DNA of 64,000 nt, taken from Nereocystis luetkeana (taxonomy: Eukaryota > Sar > Phaeophyceae > Laminariales > Laminariaceae). Of this stretch, positions 22,401 through 31,753 are shown one piece after another (position 1 is the first letter of the stretch; every line of letters starts with the position of its first letter). Both the position numbers and the translations under genes were made by a program. The stretch lies in contig JARUPZ010000005.1 in the NCBI GenBank assembly GCA_031213475.1, positions 2,573,732 through 2,637,731 of the forward strand, read 5' to 3'. The notes beneath the pieces were generated by a model that was given only the letters and a program-made list of their open reading frames with translations, made no database searches and was not told where the DNA came from.

Positions 22401-25128
22401 ATACTCATGGGTGGTTTTGTGATGACTCCAGGAAGAGGTGAACGAGTTGGCGATGCATCCCAAGGGGGAGTACTTGGCGGCTGCGGACGACTCGGGCGCG
22501 GTGAAGGTTTACAGTACCGGGACGCGGAGAGTGCATAAGACCCTAAGGAATGCTCACATGGTGAGGATGTAAGGATCACTATAGGTTTTTCTAGCTGGGA
22601 ACCCGCGCACCAGCAGGAGATTTGTGTAAGCTGTCGTCGGCCTGTGTGCGTTGGGTGAGTTGGGGAAACTGGAGAATTGTACGTACAGTACTGGTGGGCC
22701 TTCTATAGTGCTGGTATCACATGCGCAAGCCAACACTACCGAGACTACATAGCGGCAACCGGCATTGCTCCGCACAATGCCACACAGGTTAACCCCATCT
22801 GTGCCAAGCAACGGGCAGCCGGCACTACTCAGCCGGCACGATGGAGGGACCACTTTTGTGTTTGAATGTCGGAAGCGGTCGTAGAATCTCGGTCATAGAA
22901 CCACGGTCGTAGGGACACTTACTCAGGGGGCCGAGACCCCCCCCCCCCCCCCCCCGCGCGCCCAATGTGGGCGTTGAAGTGTCCTTGGGGAGACATTGAA
23001 CAATGTAGCACACCATCAGGCTTATCGAATTGAGAGGTTGCCGAAACTTCGTGGGGACTGCTGCGTAGTTCAAAGTCTCGGCACGACCATGTTTACGTTT
23101 ACATTGCGCAAGGGGGGGGGGGGGGGTGTCCGGCTATCTGTGTGTGTGTTTTTTTTATTTTCTTAACGTGTTCGCTCGAACCTCGTATAAGTTAACTCCT
23201 ACCAAGGTGAGCTGATACCGTAGGGGGGCAACATCGGGCAGTACAGCCGTGTATCGTGTCGAGTAGAACAGGAGGCAGCGTGCTTTCTCACCCCCATACA
23301 GCCGTGCCGCCGGACAAGAACGGAGGAAGGGAGGGAGGGAGGGAGGGCGCGCACGCTTCGAGGCTCTCTTGTCTGTGTGTCTTACCGTGGCTGTTCACCC
23401 TCCGCGGTGCTATTTGGTGCAGTAAAGCACAGCACAGGACATCTTTAATAATATGACGAGAAAACATATCTGGTAGAAATCATACCTCAACATGGTAGGT
23501 GAACGTTCGTCGGGGATATTTTGCTTTTTTTTTTGTCCAACGTGGGTTCTGATTACTATGTATTTCCTGGTACTATGCATTGTTGTGCATTACTATGCTC
23601 CTCCGTAATAATACTAAGAACACGAGGAACAAAAACATACAGGCTGACATTTGCGGAAAAATGTGAACTTCAGGGATCGCTTTTTCACTGCAATTAGGGT
23701 AGAATACACCGTTTGCCGACAAACAAAAAGTCTGGCCTGGGTCACCATGTCTGTGTCTCACTCAATTATGTAGACGTCCTGTCCTGTCCTGTCTTATACT
23801 GTGCGGCAACGCCTCGCCCATTGCTCTTCTTTCTTGGCCAGAGCATTTGTCACGCGGTGCGCTTCCGACCCCGAACTAGCTGGGACATCGTCTCGGGAGC
23901 GCTCGACAGCACGCTGGCGTTTTGGTGCGTCTGGTTGGTGTCAAGAGAGAGAGAGAGAGATTCCAACAAAACGTCGTTCGGGCCAAAGCTGACCGAATTT
24001 CAAGGCCACCTCGATCTCGGGATCCCAAAGGGGCTCAATTTATGCATGTCTAGACCAGAGCTGGACGAATTTCAACGTCACCGCGCGATATCGTCATAAC
24101 AGCAGAGCCGACCCCATTTTAGCGCCACGGCGGTCGCTCGAAGCTGGCCCAGCAGACAGACCACCGAATCTCGGCGCGGCCTTGGTTGGCTCCTTGGAGT
24201 TTCCCGTAGATTAGCCTGTAGCATTCGTTGGACACCGCTCGAGGCGCTCACACCTTTTCCCAAAACCGAGCGACGGTGAACTTTAAAGGTCGATATGGAT
24301 ACACTTGGTGTTAGGTTTATCGGCGAGTTTTCGGGTGCGGCACTTGAGGATTTGGGTTTTTACAGCAGTATTTTTCCTTTTACAGCGACCCCCACCTTTT
24401 CGGGGAGACGCTTACGGTGCTGATTTGGAGTGATCTTCTAGTGAAGAGGTTGGAGTTCTCGCTATCAATAGGAACTCGCGCAGCAGGGTATTTTGTCACT
24501 GTGGTCAACTTGTGCGCGTTGATGGATCCCGGTCGGGTCGGTCGGTCGGTCGGTTTACATCTCGACAGAAGTATATAATCAGTACCTGGTACGCAGGACA
24601 AGTTTGCGGTTAGGATTATTGCCTCGGCTTTTCCTTTGCGACCCCCGAGATCTCCTCATGCCTCTCGACTGACGTACCTCCCTGTACCGAATGTGTAAGG
24701 GCCGCTTGTATTAAATATTCATGTATAAACGTTCCTTATGTTTCGGGACAGAGTGGTACTCCTTAGGTCTGAGTTTCAGCGGAAGAGAAGAACAGTAGTG
24801 CGGCCCATTCGTTTGTTCCCGGAATAAGAGGGCCAGTGGAGCAGAGGCACGCGACGAGCGGATGACACCTACAGTGTCTGCTGCTGTAAATAGGCCTACA
24901 GAGAGTCTAGGTCTGATACTGTGTTTCTACGTTTTGGCGGCGCCGAGTAGAATGAGAAACTCGTACGTACGTGTGTTCGCGCGCAACCAGCAGCCAAAGG
25001 GTTATTATACTCTGTATCGACGCTGGAGAGATGCCGACGATCAAGAGCTTGGACCTACTTGTCGAAAAGCAGATGCTAACAGCAGTGCAAGACGAACTCG
25101 CTCTACCCCCCCCCCCCCCCCCCCCCTG

Positions 25129-25165
<37 letters not shown>

Positions 25166-28100
25166 GTTGGCGTCGGTTGGGAACGACACTGTAAAACATG
25201 TCGTTCACTACTTGACTTAGACAACTAGGGTGCCGTTTTTTTTTCAGCTGTCGGTCACAGCTGGTGGTCGGGTTAGATCATTTGTGTGGGTTGAAAAAAC
25301 TATATTCCGCACAAGGGCAATAATCGTATCACGTAGTGTTTATGGTAATGCACCCAAGGCAGTTACATAGTACCCCCATTGCTGCCTTTGGAAATGCCTA
25401 CACCGGAATTTTAATGAATTCATTGAAGCTGTCATCCATATGCAAGCCCGCCTCAAAAGCGGTTCTTAGTAGGATGCAGCTCACCCTTCATGCGACTCGC
25501 CCAACACCTCACGGCGCTTCGCGCTTGATGCAAGCAATATCTGCCTGGTCGGTGAAAACCCGGCGTGCGCCGTGTCTGCGTTTTAGGTATGGATTCGAGG
25601 GTCTATGGTCATGCGACTACGGCCATGCATTACATGAGCGCGCCTCCCCCCTCTGCCCATCGCTCTTGCAGGGACTTTAGCTCCGGAAGGGTTCGTAGAA
25701 AGCTCAACCTCGTCGAAGACATGGAGTCTTCCTCTGCCTCTGCTTCCAGCTCCTCTGTTCAGCAGGTGGGCAGAGGTGTTCCACAGTGTTTTTTTGCTAT
25801 TTTTGCTTGGGTTTACCTAATGCAAAGCAATTATTTCTTGACGCTGTTGCACCCTTTATCATAGCCGACACCCGCGATTTAGGTTCAACCGCTCGGGAAC
25901 AGTGTAGGATAAAAATTGGCAGTACTGGGCGGGCTGATGTATAGACTCTTGAAGAGGTCCATTTGTTATTAGGGAGGATGTTGATTGTGTAATTTGAAAA
26001 GTGTACCCAGAGTACCCGTGAGTTGCGAGGTCGAAGGTTGGCGTAACCACAACGACAAACAGGATCAATAGAAAGAGAGCCTTCAGCAGTTTTTTGGAGA
26101 GGTTCGCTTCTACTGTTGGTGGCTACCGCGGGTGGCAGGTACCGTACGGTGGTTGGTAGGAAAACTCGTGCGTGATCGCGGCTATGCATCAGTTGTGCGG
26201 AATGCTTACACCCCCCCTTCCGTAACGTCTGCCTAGTTGGTCAAAATCCGGCGTGCTCAGACCCGGCATTTTGGGTACGCGAGGGTCTATGGCCATACGA
26301 CTAGAACCGTGCATGACATGAGTAAACTCCCCCCCCCCTTCCCGCCTGCCCCCCCCCCCCTCCCTTCCAACCTCGAAACTTCCCGCAGCTGTTCAACCCC
26401 CCGTTTGTGTACTCGGTAGATTTCAGCGCCGACGGGCGTTTTCTGGCCGCGGGGCTCGGGGACAGCGGTGTCGTCGTCTTTGACGCAAAGACACGGACGC
26501 CTCTTGGTCGGTGCGACGGCCACTCGGCTCCGATATGCCAGGCGAGTCTACGGATACGAGCATAAGCCCCATGTTGTTCTCGCGTTAACCCTTCTGGCGC
26601 CTCCGTAGTCCCGTTTTGGGGGCAAGCTGATTAGCTTATAATTTGAGTGTTACGGGGGACCGTAGTAAAAAGGACCAAATATTGTCAGTAAAAATAGCTA
26701 AACATAAAGTTTTTTCGTGTACCGTGGGTCCTATTTACTATGGTCCCCCCTAATAGTTTGTCCCCGAAACGGGACCGATGTTTGCCTTGTACAAGGGTCG
26801 AAAACAAATCATCACGATAAAATACAGTCGGTGGTCATAGGAGGGCGCTCCGGAAAATAATCCTTGAGTGGAGGAAACCGAAAAACCTCAGGAAATGATG
26901 TGTTGACAACGAAAGCGTGACACGTACATGACAGCTGAAGGAAAAATCGTACGTAATACCCTCGGAGAAACGGAGAAGCAAGCATGTTTTCAACTGGCCA
27001 CGCGGTAGCTGTTGCGTAGTACGACCCATGGGGGGGGGGGTTCTCATTTGTTGCGTGCCGTGGTCTTGTGACCATTGACCACGCATCCCTTTCGAGAAGG
27101 AGCAGAGGGGGGGGGGGTGTACTCGATAGCAGGGGGGGGGGTATATCGTCGATGGTTTCCACTGACTATTTATTGATTTACTTACCACTGGGTTACAGTA
27201 TAAAACTGTGAAACTATCACCCGTGTCATAAGAATAACACCGCCTCAGACGATTTTGCGAAGCTTTGTTTTCTCGACAAATACGGGGAAGTTGCAAACAC
27301 CTAGATATGCGTCTAAGGAAACATCCACACCTCGGATATACAGATCATCTACATATCGTTTACAGATCATTTCCGTTTGATGATCTAGATCTTTCAGGGC
27401 AGATAGATCATCTGTCCCTGATCCTGTGGGATCTAGCTCGTGTTGCCGGGTGACACCCGTATAGTCTGCATGATCTAGTAGGACACGTTTCCTGGGTTGG
27501 ATCTGTACGTAGTATAGATAGATCCTGCACAGCCTGGAGGTGATAAACTAGATCATCTATCTGCAGATAGATAGATCAGGATTGGCGAGTCCGAGGTGTG
27601 GATACATCTCGTCGATTTTTTTTTGTCGGCCACCAGTGTCGTTGGTTGCGCGCGCTGCCCTCTGGATTTGGAGAAACTCGGTTCACAGAGGGTGTGTTTT
27701 CTTTCGTGTTATACAGGTACTGCTGTTTTAATAAATACTGATCCGGTATGGATGTCTCGTGAAGAGACTCGCAGAGGGACGGTGTGACCGTGAGGTTCGC
27801 TTGGCGTTGTCCAATATAGCAGAAGGGAGAGAGCGAGCGCGCTCGCCGATTTGTTCCCCACTGGCTGCTTCGTACTGTGCGCAACAGCAGCAGTCGCAAC
27901 AGTACCAGTTTTACTGTTGTGACTGAATAGTGCGACGTTTTCGTTGAAATGCTTTCGAAATTTTCCAATTATGGCGCTCCTTAACCCAATATCGTCGGAA
28001 TTTCGTTCTTGTTTATCCAAAGCAATCTTCGTTGTATACCACTGAAAAGACCATGGGGCTTGTGATCTGGGCTGCACTTTTCATTTCATTTTTTTCTTGT

Positions 28101-29650
28101 CTCAAGTTGTGTGCTTGGTCAGGGGAAGACCTCCTCAAACGAGGAGCCAGCGTCAGAAAAGCTAAGGTACCTACATGCCTCTCCACCCCAACCTGCGTCA
28201 GAAACTCGTCTCGGAAATCCGCTCCAGGGGGTGTGTTATCTTACCCCCTGTCTGTGTGTCATGCGGTACAACTCTGGACGTAACTGTAAGGAACGTCGTG
28301 TCTTCTTGTCAGCGTGTAAGAGATCCTTATAGTTACGTCCAGGGTGGTACCAAGCAGGCATGTCAGGAGACAGCATTTTCACCCCATAGACAGCCAGCAA
28401 TAATGCCTTGGCATGCCTCGACTGACACCTAACTACTAGGTTTTAGTGTGGAACACACCCTTGACAGCGCACGATTTGCCTTGCTTGACATGTCTCCTGA
28501 CATATTTGGTCCCGGGTACCACTCTGTCCTATAATACAAGAACCGGTTTTACACTAACTGTTGAACCAAACGCTGCTTATGATTCGGGACGGAGTGGTAT
28601 GTGGTATATACGTGGATGGGTGTTTCTTACCACTCTGACCTACAAAGACATGCCACTTTTTAACTCTGACATGGATATCGAACGGAGATTACTTTTACGG
28701 CCAACATGTTGGTATGTACGTTTTGTGACCATTGGTCGTCAGTACTTTGTTCAGAATAATCTCGCCGCTTATTGATACGTCGGCCGGCACCCTACATTAT
28801 ACCAACAATGCCCATGGAATGCGTTCTGCAGCTGGCCGTATCAGACTTATTCTATCACTCTCCCTCTGCGATAGCGTGTCCAGCGTAAATACCGATCCGT
28901 CATACTTCGAAGTATGGACTCGTAGCCGCCGAAGGAAGTACCGCACATACCAATAAGCCGATTTAACCTACCATTGAAGCTCTTCCTGTGCGCCCTCCAG
29001 TGTAGTAACACGCGCCCTATACCTCATAAGCTCCCTCTCATCTATTGCACGCGCACCCTATCGCGTTGTAAAAGGTCCACTACCCAATCTTCGACTCCAA
29101 GCTCCTCACCTCGTCCGGAAACGACCGGCGTCTTTTGGTCTGGGACCACCGGTCGTTCCACCTGGAGGCGGCGGAGCCTTCTCCAACAAGCGGTGGGACA
29201 GACACGGACGCGGGGGGAAGGGCCCGACACCCTCCGGCGGGGGAGCGAGAAGGGCGGGAGGGGGGCAGTGGGGGCTGCAAATTGCACGTCACTGGGAAAA
29301 AAAAGAGCCGGAAAAAAGCCGCCGGAAAATCAGCGGCGGCGGCAGCCAAGCAGGCGCACGAGCGACAGTTTAGGGAAAACGCGGCTGAAAAAAATGGAGC
29401 TGGTGCCGGGGGAGAGGGCCGGGGGGAAGAGGGTGGTGGAGGTGTTTTGGAGGGGAGGGGGGGGCGCGGGGCGGGACCGGGACTAGGGGAGGGGCGCGAA
29501 GAGGGCGGTCGTATCAGCTGCTCCGTTCCTTTGCTAGCGATGCGTCTCGAGGAGAAGCCTAACTGGATGACGAGCTTGATTGTGCCGTACGACGGAATGG
29601 CGCTGGCGGACACCAGCTCAGAGGTCAAGATTGTGCGGATACGCGCTTAG
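16765..29650 (+). CDS. WDR53: WD40-repeat protein, WDR53 orthologue (seven exons)
   Basis: Family role: beta-propeller scaffold; animal WDR53 is described as a DDB1-CUL4-associated factor candidate. Exons, all phase-consistent: 16765-16866 (ATG start, RLRGHKGQVLCV), 18708-18908 (ATGAEDSTVRLWDLRGG), 22432-22560 (LAMHPKGEYLAAADDSGAVK), 23842-23924 (FRPRTSWDIVSGALDSTLAF), 25672-25765 (Ser-rich linker), 26389-26541 (VYSVDFSADGRFLAAGLGDS), 29075-29650 (SSGNDRRLLVWDH, then a low-complexity insert, then KPNWMTSLIVPYDGMALADT and stop). About 445 residues against roughly 360 in mammals. The extra length is a Gly/Lys/Ala-rich loop of about 110 residues in the last exon, with GKKKSRKKAAGKSAAAAAKQ as a likely basic stretch. 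The order of blades, the linker position and the KPNW..ADTSS ending all follow WDR53. Intron 6 uses a GC donor (CAG/GCGAGT). Confidence 0.9.
17640..18012. repeat. Duplicated segment with inverted tRNA-like pieces
   Basis: AACACTCTCCCCCCCTCTGA..CGGCGGGAT at 17665-17692 recurs at 17933-17961. Between and after them are tRNA-like pieces: on the minus strand TATAGCTCAGCAGGAAACAC with a GGGTCCGAATC B-box-like motif (about 17830-17895), and on the plus strand GATAGCTCAGTAGGCAGCAC (17984-18003). No complete cloverleaf forms. It lies in WDR53 intron 1. Confidence 0.45.
18345..18441. repeat. Family B MITE, one arm eroded
   Basis: The right arm TAGATCCTATTAACTATAGT..CCCCCGTAATA is near consensus and the central AAATATATAGTTTTTTTGTG matches other copies. 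The left arm is poor. Confidence 0.6.
19226..19290 (+). repeat. Family E end fragment
   Basis: CACAAGTCGGACAGATCAGA followed by CAGAT repeats. Only the terminal part of the element is present. Confidence 0.5.
19305..19402. repeat. Family D MITE
   Basis: TAACCGTTCTAGGACTGCAG on the left and CGGGACTGCGTCCCTAAAAG on the right, with GTTTAGGGGACAAAAC in the left arm. Confidence 0.7.
19535..19760 (+). repeat. Element K, copy without nested insert (partial)
   Basis: TTTTCTGAGGCTCCTCACTT followed directly by GGCCTTAAGGAGTTC, then GGGATCAAGGTTGT and GGCACTCCAACGATATTGG. It matches copy 1 across the site where D is inserted there, and so supports the TTAA target. Confidence 0.55.
20600..20820. repeat. 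Element H, copy 2 (GGGTC/GACCC fold-back)
   Basis: TTTCAGGGCTAATCACGGGC at the left and ACCCGTGAACAGCCCTGC at the right form short inverted ends. Inside, more than ten GGGTC(G/A) units are followed by GACCC units, separated by an AGGAGGTCTCCGAAGCTCAC spacer shared with copy 1. Confidence 0.75.
21290..21680 (+). repeat. Family F copy between two D half-elements
   Basis: ACCCGTTTAGCACTGCAGTC (D end) at 21290. Family F runs from about 21365 (CGAGAGTCGACGAGGGAAGA, GACCCCGGATCTGAGTTGTG) to 21600. Then AAAGGGTTACCATTTTTAGG..ACTGCAGGCCCGTT begins another D end. Either F landed in or beside D copies, or a recombination joined two halves. Confidence 0.5.
21790..21822 (+). repeat. (ATC)n microsatellite
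   Basis: About ten ATC units in WDR53 intron 2. Confidence 0.85.
21853..22097 (-). repeat. Repeat family E, copy 8
   Basis: TIR-like ends GCACACCTCGGAAAGATC and GTGTCCGACGTGT. The reverse landmarks CATGTTGCCGGGTTGGGAGC and CATGCTTCCCGGGGTTGG are present. Confidence 0.7.
22130..22230. repeat. Family D MITE
   Basis: CGGGCTGCAGTCCCGTTTTG and GGGGATAAACTACTTCGAAT on the left; AAAACGAGACAGGAGTTCTA and AAGGGTTAAC on the right. A TTAA is retained at the right end. Confidence 0.7.
23515..23582. repeat. Family C fragment (right arm)
   Basis: GTCCAACGTGGGTTCTGATT followed by ACTATG. Only this arm is clear. Confidence 0.45.
24672..24768. repeat. Family J MITE
   Basis: TACCTCCCTGTACCGAATGT on the left and ATGTTTCGGGACAGAGTGGT on the right, with AAGGGCCGCTTG / AAACGTTCCTTA in the arms. 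Confidence 0.65.
25103..25162 (+). repeat. Poly-C then (AT)n tract
   Basis: About twenty C residues at 25107-25126, then TGTATATT and a run of AT through 25161. WDR53 intron 4. Confidence 0.85.
25458..25660 (-). repeat. Repeat family A, copy 5, abutting WDR53 exon 5
   Basis: Minus-strand copy beginning CGGTTCTTAGTAGGATGCAG (the complement of the family end at 29820) and running through GGTCGGTGAAAACCCGGCGT and ACTACGGCCATGCATTACAT to a C-rich end at 25645. The splice acceptor CTCTTGCAG of WDR53 exon 5 is only about 10-15 bp further on, so the repeat's C-rich end is effectively the polypyrimidine tract. Confidence 0.75.
26180..26370 (-). repeat. Repeat family A, copy 6, abutting WDR53 exon 6
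   Basis: Minus-strand blocks TCTGCCTAGTTGGTCAAAAT, GCGAGGGTCTATGGCCATAC and CCGTGCATGACATGAG, then two long C runs. The exon 6 acceptor (TTCCCGCAG) follows about 20 bp later. Confidence 0.75.
26584..26800. repeat. Family D MITE split by a B MITE
   Basis: The left D half has CGTTAACCCTTCTGGCGC and CGTAGTCCCGTTTTGGGG. The right half resumes at TAGTTTGTCCCCGAAACGGG. A B element occupies the break (26651-26753). Confidence 0.7.
26649..26755. mobile_element. Family B MITE (Tc1/mariner-like) nested in D, flanked by TA
   Basis: TTACGGGGGACCGTAGTAAA on the left and TTTACTATGGTCCCCCCTAA on the right. The central CAAATATTGTCAGTAAAAAT and GTGTACCGTGGGTCC match other copies. TA flanks both sides where D sequence stops and resumes. 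Confidence 0.75.
27010..27150 (+). repeat. Repeat family A, copy 7
   Basis: CGTGCCGTGGTCTTGTGACC and ATTGACCACGCATCCCTTTC between G runs, then TGTACTCGATAGCAG and another G run. Confidence 0.6.
27325..27601 (-). repeat. Repeat family E, copy 9, with clear terminal inverted repeats
   Basis: Ends CCACACCTCGGAT and AGTCCGAGGTGTGG are inverted repeats. The internal reverse landmarks TAGCTCGTGTTGCCGGGTGA and CACGTTTCCTGGGTTGGATC are present. At about 277 bp it is the most compact well-bounded member and best defines the family ends. Confidence 0.75.
28260..28357. repeat. Small palindromic MITE
   Basis: GCGGTACAACTCTGGACGTA..ACTGTAAGGA on the left and TCCTTATAGTTACGTCCAGG..GTGGTACC on the right form near-complete complementary arms. 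Shares the GGTAC-ACTCTG end with family J. Confidence 0.65.
28349..28520. repeat. Inverted repeat around GGTACC ends
   Basis: ACCAAGCAGGCATGTCAGGA at 28351 and TGCTTGACATGTCTCCTGAC at 28481 are complementary. This 170 bp hairpin lies between the small palindrome at 28260 and the J copy at 28512. Confidence 0.6.
28512..28600. repeat. Family J MITE
   Basis: GTACCACTCTGTCCTATAAT on the left and TGATTCGGGACGGAGTGGTA on the right. Confidence 0.65.
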
Positions 29651-29654
29651 AGCA

Positions 29655-29832
29655 GGGAGGGGAGGGGCGGGGACGGGGGTGTACTCGAAATTATGCATGG
29701 CCGTAGTCGCATGACTAGCGCGTCGGGTTTTCACCGACCAGGCAGACATTTGCTTGCTTGCACCAAGCGCCTTGAGATGTCGGGCGAGTCGCATGAAGGA
29801 TGAGCTGCATGTTACTAAGAACCGCTTGTGAG
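29655..29832 (+). repeat. Repeat family A, copy 8, just past the WDR53 stop
   Basis: G-rich start, TGTACTCGAAATTATGCATG, GGGTTTTCACCGACCAGGCA, GTCGGGCGAGTCGCATGAAG and a final TACTAAGAACCGC that matches copy 5. It begins within 10 bp of the WDR53 stop codon, so the WDR53 3' UTR probably contains it. 29833-31079 shows nothing recognisable. Confidence 0.7.
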
Positions 29833-31079
29833 GCGGACTTGCATGTGGATGGCAGCTTCAATTAATAAATTGCATTTCCGGTGCGGCCACTTCCAGAGAC
29901 AGGGATGGGGGCACGACTACGTAACTGCCGCGTGGGTGCCTTACCATAAATATTGCAGTACCCTGTCTCTCTACCGTGGATCATTTAATGTAAGCATGAG
30001 ATTGTGTCTCTCTCTACCGTGGATCATTTAATGTAAGTATGAGATTGGGTGAGGTCTCCTGCGCCGGGCAGCAGGTCTTCGTCTGGTATTTCCCCCCGCG
30101 CGTAGAGTAGCGTATCACATACTCTGCGCAGGGTTAGTACCTGTAAATGATCTGGGTACGCGTATACGAGCCCAAGAATATTAATCCTGCTGCCGGGTGG
30201 GTGGGATGGTCTCAAGAAATGCTGCGACCAACTCTACTCCCGAGGTTTCGGGGGCGGAAAGAAGAAGAGACCTCGTTGTGATTCAAATTTCAAGGCATTT
30301 CGATATCATCGATTGTTCCATAATTCGTGCCCAATTTGAGCCCATTGATTGAATCACCATTTTACTACCTGGTACGTGATTTGACTCTATTAATAACACG
30401 ATATCGACGAAGTTGACGTTTCTTCTTCACATGAAGCCACTCAGCCTTGACCACAGTAGGTGTTCCACTCTGGCGTTCTCATACTCTACTGGCTTACTTA
30501 GGTTGACCTCGCCCGCACGGCATTCCGTACCAGTGCTGGACCTGCTGCGTATAATATACATCCCCAGGAATGGGTTTAGGCACACCGCCAAGCAAGGCGC
30601 TTGAGAACCAAGAGTAGTAGCATTTAATCACGCCAACACAACAGTGCTGGACACCTGCTATCCTGCGAAATGCTCCACTCAGGCGTGAGGGGCAGAAGCA
30701 TCTCTTGCGAACGCGTGCGCGATAAAACACGAACATACGCACGGCACCGGAAAAAAAACGAGATGTACATCGGCTAAAGCGATCCACATACAGAACACGT
30801 ACTCGTGCACCTTTACAACACCTTGAGGCTATACTGGTGCTGCTGTTCAGCTGAGTCACGCTCCACGACACCGGTACACGGAAAATGGGGGAAAAAAGTA
30901 GAAGAAAATGAAGGGTTGCCCATTGCAGGCCATCTTTGACCGCCGGTACCAATGCCACTAGCATTCGAGGCGAACCACTAGACTGCCAGGGCGACCGGTA
31001 CTGTATGACCGCCCGTGAGTAATCGCCCATCAACTACAGAGGCCTTCCGACGGGCCAAAACTCGATCGACACCCCGGGG

Positions 31080-31137
31080 GGGTACACGGGCTTCGGGTTC
31101 ATCGTGAGTTCTGACTACGATGGTCCCCAATAATCGT
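31080..31137. repeat. Family C fragment
   Basis: CATCGTGAGTTCTGACTACG then ATGGTCCCCAATAA. Right arm only. Confidence 0.45.
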
Positions 31138-31321
31138 ACATCAACTGCAGACGCCTTTAGACGGGTCAAGACTCGACCGCCACCCAACATCTTTGCTTGA
31201 GAGGCTGAGGCCCCGGCGGGGGCGGGGTCGAAAACCTACACCGCCAGCCGACATCACTTTTCTCGCGAGGATGACAACAAAACCCCCCAAGAAAATCACC
31301 CCTCCCCCCCCCCCCCCCCCA

Positions 31322-31722
31322 TCACTCGCCACCACAATGGGCAGGCACAGCAATTCCCGCGCGCTGGAGATACCCCGGCAGCAGCAGGCCAAGAGCAATC
31401 GAGGCTACCGCCACGGCGACGCTCAGAGCCCCAACCATCGCCTCCCCTACCGTTACTCCTGTCGCCGCCTCCGCGGGTTTTCCAACCGACTGTCGGCCGG
31501 CATAAGCGCACAGCACCATGGCCTGAACCATTATCAGCGCCCCGCCTGCCTCACGAGCTACCTCGCTGCTGAGGAACGTTAAGATGACGCCGTCTGCAGC
31601 CCAGTCGGTAGTCTCAGAGCCTCTGGCTTGCGGGGCCAGGAAGGCGCTGTATCCCGCGAGCCCGAGACACGCCGCTCCGTACGTCATGGCCACGCGCCTA
31701 AAGTTTGGGGAAGCCGGGCGCC

Positions 31723-31753
<31 letters not shown>

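Noticed and set aside
29080-29628. 182-codon minus-strand frame
   Set aside because: Shadow of the last WDR53 exon; Pro/Ser-rich reading of the Gly-rich loop.
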